A stretch of 14,450 bases of DNA from Oligoflexia bacterium. GTDB taxonomy: Bacteria > Bdellovibrionota > UBA1018. The stretch is from the NCBI GenBank assembly GCA_903858195.1, contig CAIOHW010000088.1:1-14450 (forward strand), given 5' to 3'. Positions within the stretch are counted from its first letter, which is position 1, and every line of letters begins with the position of its first letter. The position numbers and the translations under genes were made by a program. This document shows positions 7,201-13,424 of this stretch, one piece after another. The notes beneath the pieces were generated by a model that saw only the letters and a list, made by a program, of their open reading frames with translations, was not told the origin of the DNA and did not search any database.

Positions 7201-8009
7201 TGGAGGCAAGCCTTGGAGCCGACTGGGGTACCATCAAACAAATGATGGCCTTTGCGGGCCATTATAGGAGTGGCCTCAAGTTTGAGGACCTGGCCTTTAA
7301 CGGGTTTGACCTGAACATGGGTGAATTTCGGTCCAACCTCACCCCTGATTTTGGAAGTGATTCGAACGGTAATTTTGTTCGGTCGTTCAGCCTGATCCCC
7401 CATCAGCCGATCGAAAAGCAACCCATGGCAACGCTATCCCCACTCACATCCGAGATCAGAAGCCGGGCCTTCCCCAACCATAATGGTCAGATTGCTTTTA
7501 GCCGAAGCGTACGAGGATCCTTTGCTCCAAAAGACGATACCGATGCGCCCGATGAACTATTCCTTTCCATACAAGGCAGGGCCAATCTTGCCCTGAATCA
7601 TCTGCGAAAGGTGCGTGTTGTTGAACAGCTTTGGGATCTGGGAACGGTGCAGGCAGATCCGGGGGAAATCGTAATCTGGCTCCCCAATTGGATCGAACAG
7701 GCACCCAATTCCACGCCGGCCGACATTTTTGCGCTTCCGCGTGATTCAGAAGAGGGCACCAGGGGAGATCGGTGTTTACCGGAACTCCACACCGGCTTTA
7801 CCTATGATCAGACGGGGGCCACACCCTTCACAGCCAGTCATCGCAAGTTAGGTGGATTTAGTTTCACCCAACTGTCAGCATCTCGCTACGACTCCGTCGG
7901 TGGAGATGGCTGCGCGTCCGCCCTGGACTACCCGGGCATCCTCATTTCTGAACCGACCGGCCGAATCGAGACTCAAAAAAACATGCCTTATATCAGCGTG
8001 GATGATTAA
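4284..8009 (+). CDS. Secreted S8-family (subtilisin-like) protease with large unknown C-terminal region
   Basis: A 1241-aa exported protein. Signal peptide: basic start, LLLLLL core, cleavage after PALA near residue 30. Residues ~35-165 look like a propeptide. The S8 domain spans ~170-475: Asp188 (AIIDMP), His223 (THGSMV), oxyanion Asn327 (AATGNES), Ser402 (GTSFSSPEIAG), closing with DTGYGQVDAAAA. Triad spacing is close to that of subtilisin. The context is degenerate: no Gly after IID, and HGSMV instead of HGTHV. Residues ~476-1241 match no family I recognise: a strand-rich block (~548-650), a helical segment (~690-725), a Pro-rich linker (PAAPVPPP, ~778), then another long strand-rich block with scattered Cys. 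No C-terminal transmembrane anchor is visible. Codon use and base composition look less GC-rich than the neighbours, compatible with transfer or relaxed evolution. The start is the ATG giving the signal peptide; AAAG just before it is a poor ribosome binding site. Confidence 0.85.
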   Translation: MCLRVFSGCRLSVTGLLLLLLTSVIPALAAESETRVTDLANSSLSSPQRYLLSADFSFDANHLSQLHTLYSLTLSKLSVLPEKRHPIFTLAPNVLAIESPAGLDSWIFFNQFLEFVEEQFGAQVSIEPELTLLSAALLDQGSPRFFESELKVGRFFIGPSTPADTAWQLLGLRGVGPGHPSTGIAIIDMPLNPEEAWYPNEIRPPDRMVDLGTAVPANSPTTHGSMVSWPIWAKSNQRFSSGICPDCSRSIYGIGGFNPYANASQGSLPNIRLLTSQAIAQLERARLDQTVQIVNLSWGVPFPSPALRRAVRSVIDAGKTVVAATGNESMERTPIYPAGWADVLAAGSNGEIASWGSLTATNQKSVFANGGAKLTAPGFSRTPRFLSGMGMSTSSLYESGTSFSSPEIAGVLGLLRSTYSSQPGSFPLLQAKTPGELREYLEEVLFRTARDIGTSAGFDQDTGYGQVDAAAAITTLLGDHSASVEMHPGLVYGIQENLDHGNPESMLNREMQRLASSASSDFKLPFHETVGSCSGATGALSFLSGVPISKIIIHRPKVHVDVSNYSLSWRLASQQAQADFSYDYAAGVDISLDLFTQINCWIPLIPPLRITLHLDWAPRSFLGGNGPLAPSNSTIRGLATYRLRGSYQELHQQTQRSSWGIQTSLSGLPTPFLTALARRFIDRNITPFFRDIFAPALEQQMFTMTRLMLDSTLNADRSQPEAFFGYRIGRENSELVASSPGSSFGHFPNPASSRSSFAVVKPLESQPAGAAHPWAYSPAAPVPPPAFGPSSRSTSVYANPSFLYKQLLEMVRRGHFELGDATVHTSTPQVPNVSIGIHDVSIAQAPTVQIFPNINTEGHSGELGFVFDSRIVAHQIDAPPGPGVPVRFEIAMPIIARDSYKDRNSEANHLIAGRRENRITVAFDSIRVGVIGWDPASPSSAPTHDDLRTTFLWTHGLHLVRLVQSLSTYRVGLEASLGADWGTIKQMMAFAGHYRSGLKFEDLAFNGFDLNMGEFRSNLTPDFGSDSNGNFVRSFSLIPHQPIEKQPMATLSPLTSEIRSRAFPNHNGQIAFSRSVRGSFAPKDDTDAPDELFLSIQGRANLALNHLRKVRVVEQLWDLGTVQADPGEIVIWLPNWIEQAPNSTPADIFALPRDSEEGTRGDRCLPELHTGFTYDQTGATPFTASHRKLGGFSFTQLSASRYDSVGGDGCASALDYPGILISEPTGRIETQKNMPYISVDD

Positions 8010-8120
8010 GAAGAATCGGACACTCCTCACCCTCCCTGTTTCGAAGGACCCGAACCCAAACGGCGTGTGGGTCGTCCGGAAGTTTGGCCGCTCTGACAAT
8101 GCACCTGCAGGGGCAAGTCC

Positions 8121-8663
8121 TTGAAACCCTCGCTTATTGCCGTCTTTCTTCGAAACCCTTTGCGTATCGGGGCCATCGCCCCGGCGACCCGATTCTTGGC
8201 CCGCGCGTTCCGCCGGAGCGTACTCGCGCTCGGTGCCGAGCCCACCACCCCGATTTACGAGCTGGGTCCCGGTACCGGCGCGCTGACCCGTGAGCTTGAA
8301 ACCCTTCCAAATCGACTGGTCTTGATCGAGCGTGAGTCCCGGTTTGCCGAGCTCCTCCGGACCCGGTTCCCCCGACTTGAAGTGCGGTGTGAGGACGCAT
8401 TGGAGAGCGAGGCCCTGAAAACAGCCCAAGCGGGATCGATCCTCGTGTCATCTCTTCCGATCCTGTCGCTTCCGGACCCAAAGCCCTTCCGGGCACTGTT
8501 TTTCGAGCTCCTGCTCTCGGGGCGTTTTCGTGCGATTTTGCAGTATACTTACGGGCCCAAGGATCCGCTTGCCCCCCTCCCCCCGGGAATCCGTTCCCGG
8601 CGAGTCCGGGTGGTGCTCCTGAACCTGCCTCCCGCGGTGATCTGGCAGTACGAGCGGGGCTGA
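8121..8663 (+). CDS. PmtA-like phospholipid N-methyltransferase
   Basis: A 180-aa class I SAM-dependent methyltransferase of the PmtA/rRNA-adenine-dimethylase-like group. Seen: FLRNPLRIGAIAPATRFLA (residues 9-27), the N-terminal signature of this group; SAM-binding motif I YELGPGTGALT (46-56); an acidic residue ending the second strand (VLIERES); a gene-middle acidic DAL; SSLPILSLP, equivalent to the family's SxLPxLxLP loop; and the terminal QYTYGP motif. PmtA enzymes methylate phosphatidylethanolamine towards phosphatidylcholine at the inner membrane face; that this protein does so is inference. The start is TTG at 8121, supported by AGGGG 7 nt upstream. An ATG at 8099 is in another frame. 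prfC follows after 20 nt, so the two are probably co-transcribed. Confidence 0.75.
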   Translation: MKPSLIAVFLRNPLRIGAIAPATRFLARAFRRSVLALGAEPTTPIYELGPGTGALTRELETLPNRLVLIERESRFAELLRTRFPRLEVRCEDALESEALKTAQAGSILVSSLPILSLPDPKPFRALFFELLLSGRFRAILQYTYGPKDPLAPLPPGIRSRRVRVVLLNLPPAVIWQYERG

Positions 8664-8665
8664 TT

Positions 8666-8680
8666 TGTGCTAAGCACCCG
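8666..8680 (+). promoter_or_regulatory. Palindromic start-proximal motif before prfC
   Basis: TGTGCTAAGCACCCG contains GTGCT-A-AGCAC (8667-8677) and ends 3 nt before the prfC ATG. It is the near twin of the motif before dinG at 1354-1367. There is no Shine-Dalgarno sequence between it and the ATG, suggesting an internal promoter with a very short leader or a translation-related element. Confidence 0.35.
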
Positions 8681-8683
8681 GGC

Positions 8684-10309
8684 ATGGCTGACTTGACCAC
8701 CGAAGTCGCTCGGCGCCGCACGTTTGCGATCATCTCGCACCCGGACGCCGGCAAGACGACACTCACCGAGAAGCTGCTGCTTTACGGGGGCGCAATCCAC
8801 CTGGCCGGGGCCGTCAAAGCCAAGGCCAACCAGCGCAACACGACTTCTGACTGGATGGAAATTGAGCGCCAGCGCGGCATCTCGATCAGCTCGTCGGTGC
8901 TCCAATTTGAGTACAAGGGTCATCAGGTCAATCTGCTCGATACACCGGGCCACAAGGACTTCTCTGAGGACACCTACCGCACGCTCACAGCCGCCGACGC
9001 GGCCGTCATGCTCATCGACGCCGCCAAGGGCGTCGAACCGCAGACCCGCAAGCTCTTTGAAGTCTGTCGCATGCGCGGTATTCCCATCTTCACCTTCATC
9101 AACAAGATGGACCGCCCGTCGCGCGATCCTTTGGATTTGCTCGATGAACTCGAAAAGGTGCTCGGCATCCGTTCGTGCCCGATGGTGTGGCCGATCGGCT
9201 CGGGCGATCGCTTCAGGGGGGTTTACGACCGCTCAAGCGGCGAGCTTCTGGCCTACCAGACCGAGGGTGAGGCCAACGTCAAGGGCAGGCTTGCTCCCAA
9301 GAAGATTGCAGGGCTCGAAGACCCGAAGCTTTTGGAGATGATCTCGGGTCCCCGCCATGACCTCGATGAGGCCAAGTACCTGCGCGACACGCTGCAGGCC
9401 GAGCTCGAACTGGTCGAGGTTGCTGGAGACGCCTTTGACCTCGATCGCGTGCTTCATGGCCAGCTTTCGCCCGTGTTCTTCGGTTCGGCGATGAACAATT
9501 TTGGAGTCGAGCGCTTTCTCGAGCGATTCCTGGAACTCGCACCTCCACCCGCGGCCCGCAAAGCCGGAGGCGAAGTGATTGATCCGGTCACCCGCCCATT
9601 CTCAGGGTTCATCTTCAAGATTCAGGCAAACATGGATCCGCAGCACCGCGACCGTGTGGCCTTCATGCGGATCTGCTCAGGAAAATTTGAGCGCGGCATG
9701 GACGTCAAGCACGTGCGTCTGGAGAAGAACATGCGCCTGGCCAAGCCGCTCAACTTCTTTGGCCAGGAGCGCGTGATCATCGACGAGGCCTGGCCTGGCG
9801 ACATTGTGGGACTTTTGGACACCACAGGCGACCTTCGCATCGGAGACACTCTTTGCGCGAAGGGGGCGTTCGCGTTTGACGGCATCCCCCGCTTCTCACC
9901 CGAGTACTTTGCCGGCGTGGTGATCTTGGATCCGATGAAGCGAAAGCAGCTCAAGAAGGGCCTCGAGCAGCTTGCCGAAGAGGGCGTGGTGCAGATCTAC
10001 AAGCAGCGCGGGATGCTCGACAAGGATCCGATCCTGGGTGCCGTGGGTGCGCTCCAGTTTGAAGTGCTGCAGGCCAGACTGAAGTCCGAGTACGCTGTCG
10101 ACGTGAAGATCGAGAAGCTCCCCTACATCCACGCGCGCTGGGTGACGGGCCCGAACTTCGATCCGGATTACTTCGAGCGGCGCGAAGACTCACGCTGCCT
10201 CGAAGATCGCGATGGCTTTCCGGTGCTCCTCTTCAAAAGCGACTGGGGCCTGCGCTACGCCGAAGAGAACAACAAGAACCTCACATTTTTGAAGCACGCG
10301 CCCATCTAA
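8684..10309 (+). CDS. prfC: Peptide chain release factor 3 (RF3 GTPase)
   Basis: A 541-aa translational GTPase that recycles class I release factors from the ribosome after peptide release. The G domain is intact: G1 SHPDAGKTT (18-26), the switch I RGISISSS segment, G3 DTPGH (86-90) and G4 NKMD (140-143). The RF3-specific KAKANQRNTTSDWMEIE stretch and the conserved C-terminal PYIHARWV region separate it from EF-G and TypA. Length is near the usual ~530. ATG at 8684 starts just before the conserved EVARRRTFAIISHPD. The TAA stop at 10307-10309 runs straight into a REP-like hairpin shared with the convergent transposase. Confidence 0.96.
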   Translation: MADLTTEVARRRTFAIISHPDAGKTTLTEKLLLYGGAIHLAGAVKAKANQRNTTSDWMEIERQRGISISSSVLQFEYKGHQVNLLDTPGHKDFSEDTYRTLTAADAAVMLIDAAKGVEPQTRKLFEVCRMRGIPIFTFINKMDRPSRDPLDLLDELEKVLGIRSCPMVWPIGSGDRFRGVYDRSSGELLAYQTEGEANVKGRLAPKKIAGLEDPKLLEMISGPRHDLDEAKYLRDTLQAELELVEVAGDAFDLDRVLHGQLSPVFFGSAMNNFGVERFLERFLELAPPPAARKAGGEVIDPVTRPFSGFIFKIQANMDPQHRDRVAFMRICSGKFERGMDVKHVRLEKNMRLAKPLNFFGQERVIIDEAWPGDIVGLLDTTGDLRIGDTLCAKGAFAFDGIPRFSPEYFAGVVILDPMKRKQLKKGLEQLAEEGVVQIYKQRGMLDKDPILGAVGALQFEVLQARLKSEYAVDVKIEKLPYIHARWVTGPNFDPDYFERREDSRCLEDRDGFPVLLFKSDWGLRYAEENNKNLTFLKHAPI

Positions 10310-10328
10310 AGGTGTCCGCCACCTTTTA
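10307..10328. terminator. REP hairpin between convergent prfC and RAYT stop codons
   Basis: AAAGGTG (10308-10314) and CACCTTT (10320-10326) form a 7-bp stem with a TCCGC loop. The prfC TAA (10307-10309) and the transposase TAA (10328-10326 on the minus strand) sit in its two arms, and each strand ends with a short T run. It is well placed for bidirectional termination, though the stem has only four strong pairs. Confidence 0.5.
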
Positions 10329-10348
10329 CTTAAGCACCGCATCATAAC
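10308..10348 (+). repeat. REP-like repeat, copy 1 (after prfC)
   Basis: The core GGTGTCCGCCACCTTTTACTTAAGCACCGC (30 nt, 10311-10340, written here only to identify the unit: arms GGTGTCCGCC and TTAAGCACCGC) is the exact reverse complement of 11027-11056. Similarity extends to about 10348 with three mismatches over 38 nt. It contains the hairpin described above and the last codons of the transposase. Confidence 0.9.
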
Positions 10349-10994
10349 TGGGTGGCAAGGGAAGCGTACGCCTGCGCGCGGAGGACCGCTCCATCCCAAG
10401 GCCAAACTCCCGGCGCCGCAGGCCCCGGCGAATGAGTTCCTCTTCCTCCCGGGGCGTATGCAACGCAACCCATTCGGCCAGGTCCGCCGGGCTCGATGGT
10501 ACGAGATAAGAGTCCATCGGATGCAGGGTCAACTCCGTTGGCCGAATCCCCAGCTTCATCGGAAGCGTACTGTAAGGGTAATCCAGGATGTGCTCGGCCT
10601 CGACGAGTCCGGCCCGTACGGGGTTTCGGTACACATATCGAATGGCGTGGGCTGCGTAGAGGCTCGAGTCGATCAGGCTCCAGTGGTATCGCCCTCGAAA
10701 CAGATGACCGACGCGGTCCGATGCGCGGTTATGGCGCTTGGTGAACTCGGTTCCGAAATCGCCCATCAGCGTCCCAAGATCGGACTCCGGACAAGTGATC
10801 AGAAGATGGAAGTGGTTGGGCATCAGCACGAGCGCGTGCACCCTGGCTCCATGGATCAGGCAGGACTCAAAAAGCACCTGAACAAAGAGTTTCCAGACAC
10901 TTGTGAGGTCTAGCGGGTATGCCTCGCGATTATTGACCTGATTAGTGACATGGTACGGAAGCTCGCTTGAACGTATGAGTGGTCTTCTTGGCAT
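10326..10994 (-). CDS. REP-associated tyrosine transposase (RAYT, Y1/HUH family)
   Basis: A 222-aa single-strand DNA transposase of the Y1_Tnp (IS200-like) family. Seen: the N-terminal YHVTNQVNNRE strand (14-24), the metal-binding HUH motif in MPNHFHLLI (H61, H63), GHLFRGRYHW (96-105), and a helix ending in RYVYRNPVRAGLV, with Tyr113 or Tyr120 as candidate nucleophile. RAYTs cut and join REP hairpins. The cognate repeat lies on both sides of this gene. ATG at 10994 has GGAG 8 nt upstream; an in-frame GTG at 11003 lacks one. The last residues, roughly YDAVLK plus the TAA, are encoded by the inverted repeat itself. The frame is intact, so the enzyme may be functional. Confidence 0.9.
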   Translation of the reverse strand: MPRRPLIRSSELPYHVTNQVNNREAYPLDLTSVWKLFVQVLFESCLIHGARVHALVLMPNHFHLLITCPESDLGTLMGDFGTEFTKRHNRASDRVGHLFRGRYHWSLIDSSLYAAHAIRYVYRNPVRAGLVEAEHILDYPYSTLPMKLGIRPTELTLHPMDSYLVPSSPADLAEWVALHTPREEEELIRRGLRRREFGLGMERSSARRRTLPLPPSYDAVLK

Positions 10995-11018
10995 GGCCGC
11001 CACTCCAGCGAGATCGGG

Positions 11019-11056
11019 GCCATGACGCGGTGCTTAAGTAAAAGGTGGCGGACACC
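11019..11056 (-). repeat. REP-like repeat, copy 2 (after the Nudix gene)
   Basis: This is the second copy, inverted relative to copy 1 (perfect over 30 nt) and direct relative to copy 3 (36 of 38 nt). It abuts the Nudix TAG stop (11059-11057) with no gap. The GGTG/CACC stem is only 4 bp because the flank here is CTA instead of TTT, so it is the weakest hairpin of the three. It lies 24 nt upstream of the transposase ATG and could affect its expression. Confidence 0.9.
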
Positions 11057-11560
11057 CTATTGGAGCTTCACCGCAGAAAGTGCCCCGTGTTCGTAGCGAA
11101 GGGTTCCGAATAGGGCCTCTCCGGCAAGGATCCGAGGCAGGAAGCTTCGATCGCCTTCCCAGAGATTCAGGCCGAGCATGCGCTCTTCGGGCACCCAATG
11201 CAGAGTACCTTCGTCGGATACGCGTGAACCCTCGGCGATCGAGATGCCCTCGGCATGCGTAAGCTCGGCCGTGAGGACACAGCACCACCAGTCTTCCTGT
11301 TTGTGGGGTTTGAAGTTCGGGAAATGAAGCATGCCCCACCAGCGCAACCGATCGGGCGTGATCACAAGACCAGACTCCTCGCACACCTCTCGCGCGGCCC
11401 CCTCCCAGGGTGACTCCTGGCCCTCAAGCTTGCCGCCAAGGCCGTTCCACTTGCCGGAATGAAAATCCTCAGGCCTGCCGCCCCGATGGATCATCAGGAA
11501 CTCACGGCCTGCCACCCCGTTGCGCCAGAGATAGACGAGCGTGGCGGTGATCGTTTTCAT
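11057..11560 (-). CDS. Nudix hydrolase (MutT/8-oxo-dGTPase-like)
   Basis: A 167-aa Nudix pyrophosphohydrolase. The Nudix box (residues 43-65) is complete: GKLEGQE, seven residues, then REVCEESGL, matching Gx5Ex7REUxEExGU with all metal-binding glutamates. The preceding GKWNGLGGKLE is typical of MutT/MTH1-like enzymes that clean oxidised nucleotides, but the substrate cannot be read from the sequence. The frame extends upstream to a TTG inside the repeat. I chose ATG at 11560, preceded by AGGG at about 5 nt and followed by the usual MKTITATLVYL strand. The gene lies between REP copies 2 and 3, so it may have entered with the element; its composition looks like that of its neighbours. Confidence 0.9.
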   Translation of the reverse strand: MKTITATLVYLWRNGVAGREFLMIHRGGRPEDFHSGKWNGLGGKLEGQESPWEGAAREVCEESGLVITPDRLRWWGMLHFPNFKPHKQEDWWCCVLTAELTHAEGISIAEGSRVSDEGTLHWVPEERMLGLNLWEGDRSFLPRILAGEALFGTLRYEHGALSAVKLQ

Positions 11561-11564
11561 CGAA

Positions 11565-11602
11565 GCCCTGACGCGGTGCTTAAGCAAAAGGTGGCGGACA
11601 CC
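11565..11602 (-). repeat. REP-like repeat, copy 3 (after fadD)
   Basis: This is a direct copy of 11019-11056 with two differences (C for A at 11568, C for T at 11585). The second difference creates a perfect palindrome TGCTTAAGCA (11577-11586). The copy lies 2 nt after the fadD stop and immediately upstream of the Nudix start, so it sits between two co-oriented genes. Confidence 0.9.
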
Positions 11603-11606
11603 TTTT
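11586..11606 (-). terminator. REP hairpin terminator candidate after fadD
   Basis: AAAAGGTG (11586-11593) pairs with CACCTTTT (11599-11606) in an 8-bp stem with a GCGGA loop. On the minus strand the fadD TAA flows into the stem, which ends in TTTT. This is the strongest of the three hairpins and could separate fadD from the Nudix transcript. Confidence 0.45.
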
Positions 11607-13419
11607 AGTACATCCCGTCAATGATGTCCTTGTAGTTCGACTCGATGATGTTGCGCTTCATCTTGAGAGTGGGCGTCATCTCGCCCGACTCAATCGAGAA
11701 CTCGCGCGCAAGCACCGTGACCTGCTTGATCTGCTCGTAGTTGGCGAGCTCCTGATTGACGAGATCGACCTGCCCCTTCACGGCACGCACGACCTGCTCG
11801 TCGGTCACCGCCTTGCCCGTCACACCCGTGCCCCGGCTCTTGAGCTCGGCATAGGCAGGCTCAGACAGCGTCACGAGCGCGGAGATGTACTTGCGATTGT
11901 CGCCCACGAGGCAGACCTGACTGACCATCGGGTGGACCTTGATCTTCTCCTCGATCGGAACAGGGGCGATCATCTTGCCGCCCGAAGTCTTCATGATCTC
12001 CTTCTTGCGCCCCCGGATCCGAACAAGCCCGCGCGAGTTGATCTCGGCGAGGTCTCCGGTGTGCAGCCAGCCGTCGGACTCGACCGTAGCGCGAGTCGAA
12101 GCCTCATCCTTGTAATAGCCCAAAAACACATGTCGCCCGCGGGTCATCACCTCGCCGTCATCGAGCAGCTTGAACTCCATGCCGGCGACCGGCTTGCCCA
12201 CGGTGCCCGAGCTCTCGACGCCGGGCTGGGTCATGCAGATGATGCCCGTGGTCTCGGTCTGACCAAAGGCTTCGCAGATCTCAAGTCCGATCGAGCGGAA
12301 CCACTTCGACACGTGCGCCGGAAGTGCAGCCGCTCCTGAGGCCAGGGTCAACGCCTTACCCAGCCCGAGAGCCTTGCGAATCTTGGCGATCACGAGCCTG
12401 TCGGCAGCCTTGAGCTGCAGGAGGTCGGCAAGACCGAGCGGCTTTCCTGAAAGCTGGATCTCAGAACAGCGAGCACCGGTGGCAAGCGCCCACTCGGCGA
12501 GCTTGCGCCGCGCGGGCGGAGCCTTCGAGAGCTTGTCGTTCACGCCTTCGACCATCTTCTCCCACAGACGCGGGACGCAAAGCAGAAGCGTCGGCTCCAC
12601 CTCTCCGAGCCCGGCAGAGACCTTCTCGAACTTCGTGGCGAAGCTCACCTGGTAGTTCATGGTGATTCCGGCGCCGATGTTCTGCAGCTTTTCGGCGATA
12701 TGACAAAGCGGAAGAAACGAGAATAGACGCCCATGGGGCGGAAGGGTCCACGCATCCCTCACCCGGTCTGCCGTGAAGACCATGTTGTCGTGCGAGAGCA
12801 TGGCTCCCTTGGGGTTGCCCGTCGTGCCCGAGGTGTAGATCAGGAACGCAGGTGCCTTGGAGTCCACCTTCGAAAGGAGCTCATCGAGCGAAGCAGCCTT
12901 GCCGCTCTCGGCGATGCGACGACCCTCGGCGATTGCGGATTCGTACGAGACGGCCTTGGGCGAGATGGAGCAGTCTCCATCAAACACCAGGATCATGCGT
13001 ACGCGTTCAGGCACCGAGATCTCGCCCTTGGCGACCATCTTGTCGTAGTACTCACGATTCTGGATCGAAAGCAGCGAAGCCTCGGTGTGGTCGAGGATGT
13101 AGAGGATGTCCTTGGGTGTGCTGTTGGGATAGAGGCCCGCCGAGCGGCCCCCCAAGAGCAGCATCGCCAGATCGGCATGCACCCACTCAGGCGAGTTGTA
13201 CGCGAAGATCGCGCCCACGTCCTGGGAGGAGAAACCCTTGGATTGCAGGAAGAGCGCCAGATGATACACGCGATCGCAGTACTCGCGCGCCGTCAGCACG
13301 CGCCAGTGGTCTCCCACCTTATAGCCTTGAGCTGAAGAGGATGGCTTTGAATCAGCCCACTCCTTGAGGCGATGCAATACGGTCGGACCGGGACGGGAAG
13401 CGGAGGGCTTTGCTGTCAT
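11605..13419 (-). CDS. fadD: Long-chain fatty acid-CoA ligase (AMP-forming)
   Basis: A 604-aa adenylate-forming enzyme that activates long-chain fatty acids to acyl-CoA via an acyl-AMP, at the cytoplasmic membrane. Core motifs are intact: A3 P-loop YTSGTTGNPKG (about residue 195), A5 EAFGQTETTG, A7 HTGDLAEI and A8 GRKKEIMKTSGGK. The ~600-aa size and the linker between A3 and A5 fit the FAA/FadD15 group rather than E. coli FadD. ATG at 13419 begins 5 nt after the TGA of the lytic transglycosylase, so the two genes are likely co-transcribed; no strong Shine-Dalgarno sequence is visible. The stop runs into REP copy 3. Chain-length preference cannot be deduced. Confidence 0.93.
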   Translation of the reverse strand: MTAKPSASRPGPTVLHRLKEWADSKPSSSAQGYKVGDHWRVLTAREYCDRVYHLALFLQSKGFSSQDVGAIFAYNSPEWVHADLAMLLLGGRSAGLYPNSTPKDILYILDHTEASLLSIQNREYYDKMVAKGEISVPERVRMILVFDGDCSISPKAVSYESAIAEGRRIAESGKAASLDELLSKVDSKAPAFLIYTSGTTGNPKGAMLSHDNMVFTADRVRDAWTLPPHGRLFSFLPLCHIAEKLQNIGAGITMNYQVSFATKFEKVSAGLGEVEPTLLLCVPRLWEKMVEGVNDKLSKAPPARRKLAEWALATGARCSEIQLSGKPLGLADLLQLKAADRLVIAKIRKALGLGKALTLASGAAALPAHVSKWFRSIGLEICEAFGQTETTGIICMTQPGVESSGTVGKPVAGMEFKLLDDGEVMTRGRHVFLGYYKDEASTRATVESDGWLHTGDLAEINSRGLVRIRGRKKEIMKTSGGKMIAPVPIEEKIKVHPMVSQVCLVGDNRKYISALVTLSEPAYAELKSRGTGVTGKAVTDEQVVRAVKGQVDLVNQELANYEQIKQVTVLAREFSIESGEMTPTLKMKRNIIESNYKDIIDGMY

Positions 13420-13424
13420 GAAAA

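Larger units (their letters stand above)
10308..11056 (-). mobile_element. RAYT unit bounded by inverted REP-like repeats
   Basis: A Y1/HUH transposase gene enclosed by a perfect 30-bp inverted repeat (10311-10340 and 11027-11056). This is the layout expected of a REP-associated tyrosine transposase with its cognate REP sequences. Such units are usually single-copy and domesticated rather than freely mobile. No target duplication is expected for HUH enzymes and none was seen. Confidence 0.75.

Noticed and set aside
7975..7981. A7 run near the end of the protease gene as a slippage or frameshift site
   Set aside because: It lies about ten codons from the stop, the frame is intact, and no conserved domain continues in another frame.
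8084..8293. Open frame overlapping the start of the PmtA-like gene
   Set aside because: It overlaps the conserved FLRNPLRIGAIAP region in another frame; its own translation resembles nothing.
12733..13335. Rightward 200-codon frame inside fadD
   Set aside because: It is antisense to the intact adenylate-forming enzyme, with no domain or start signal.
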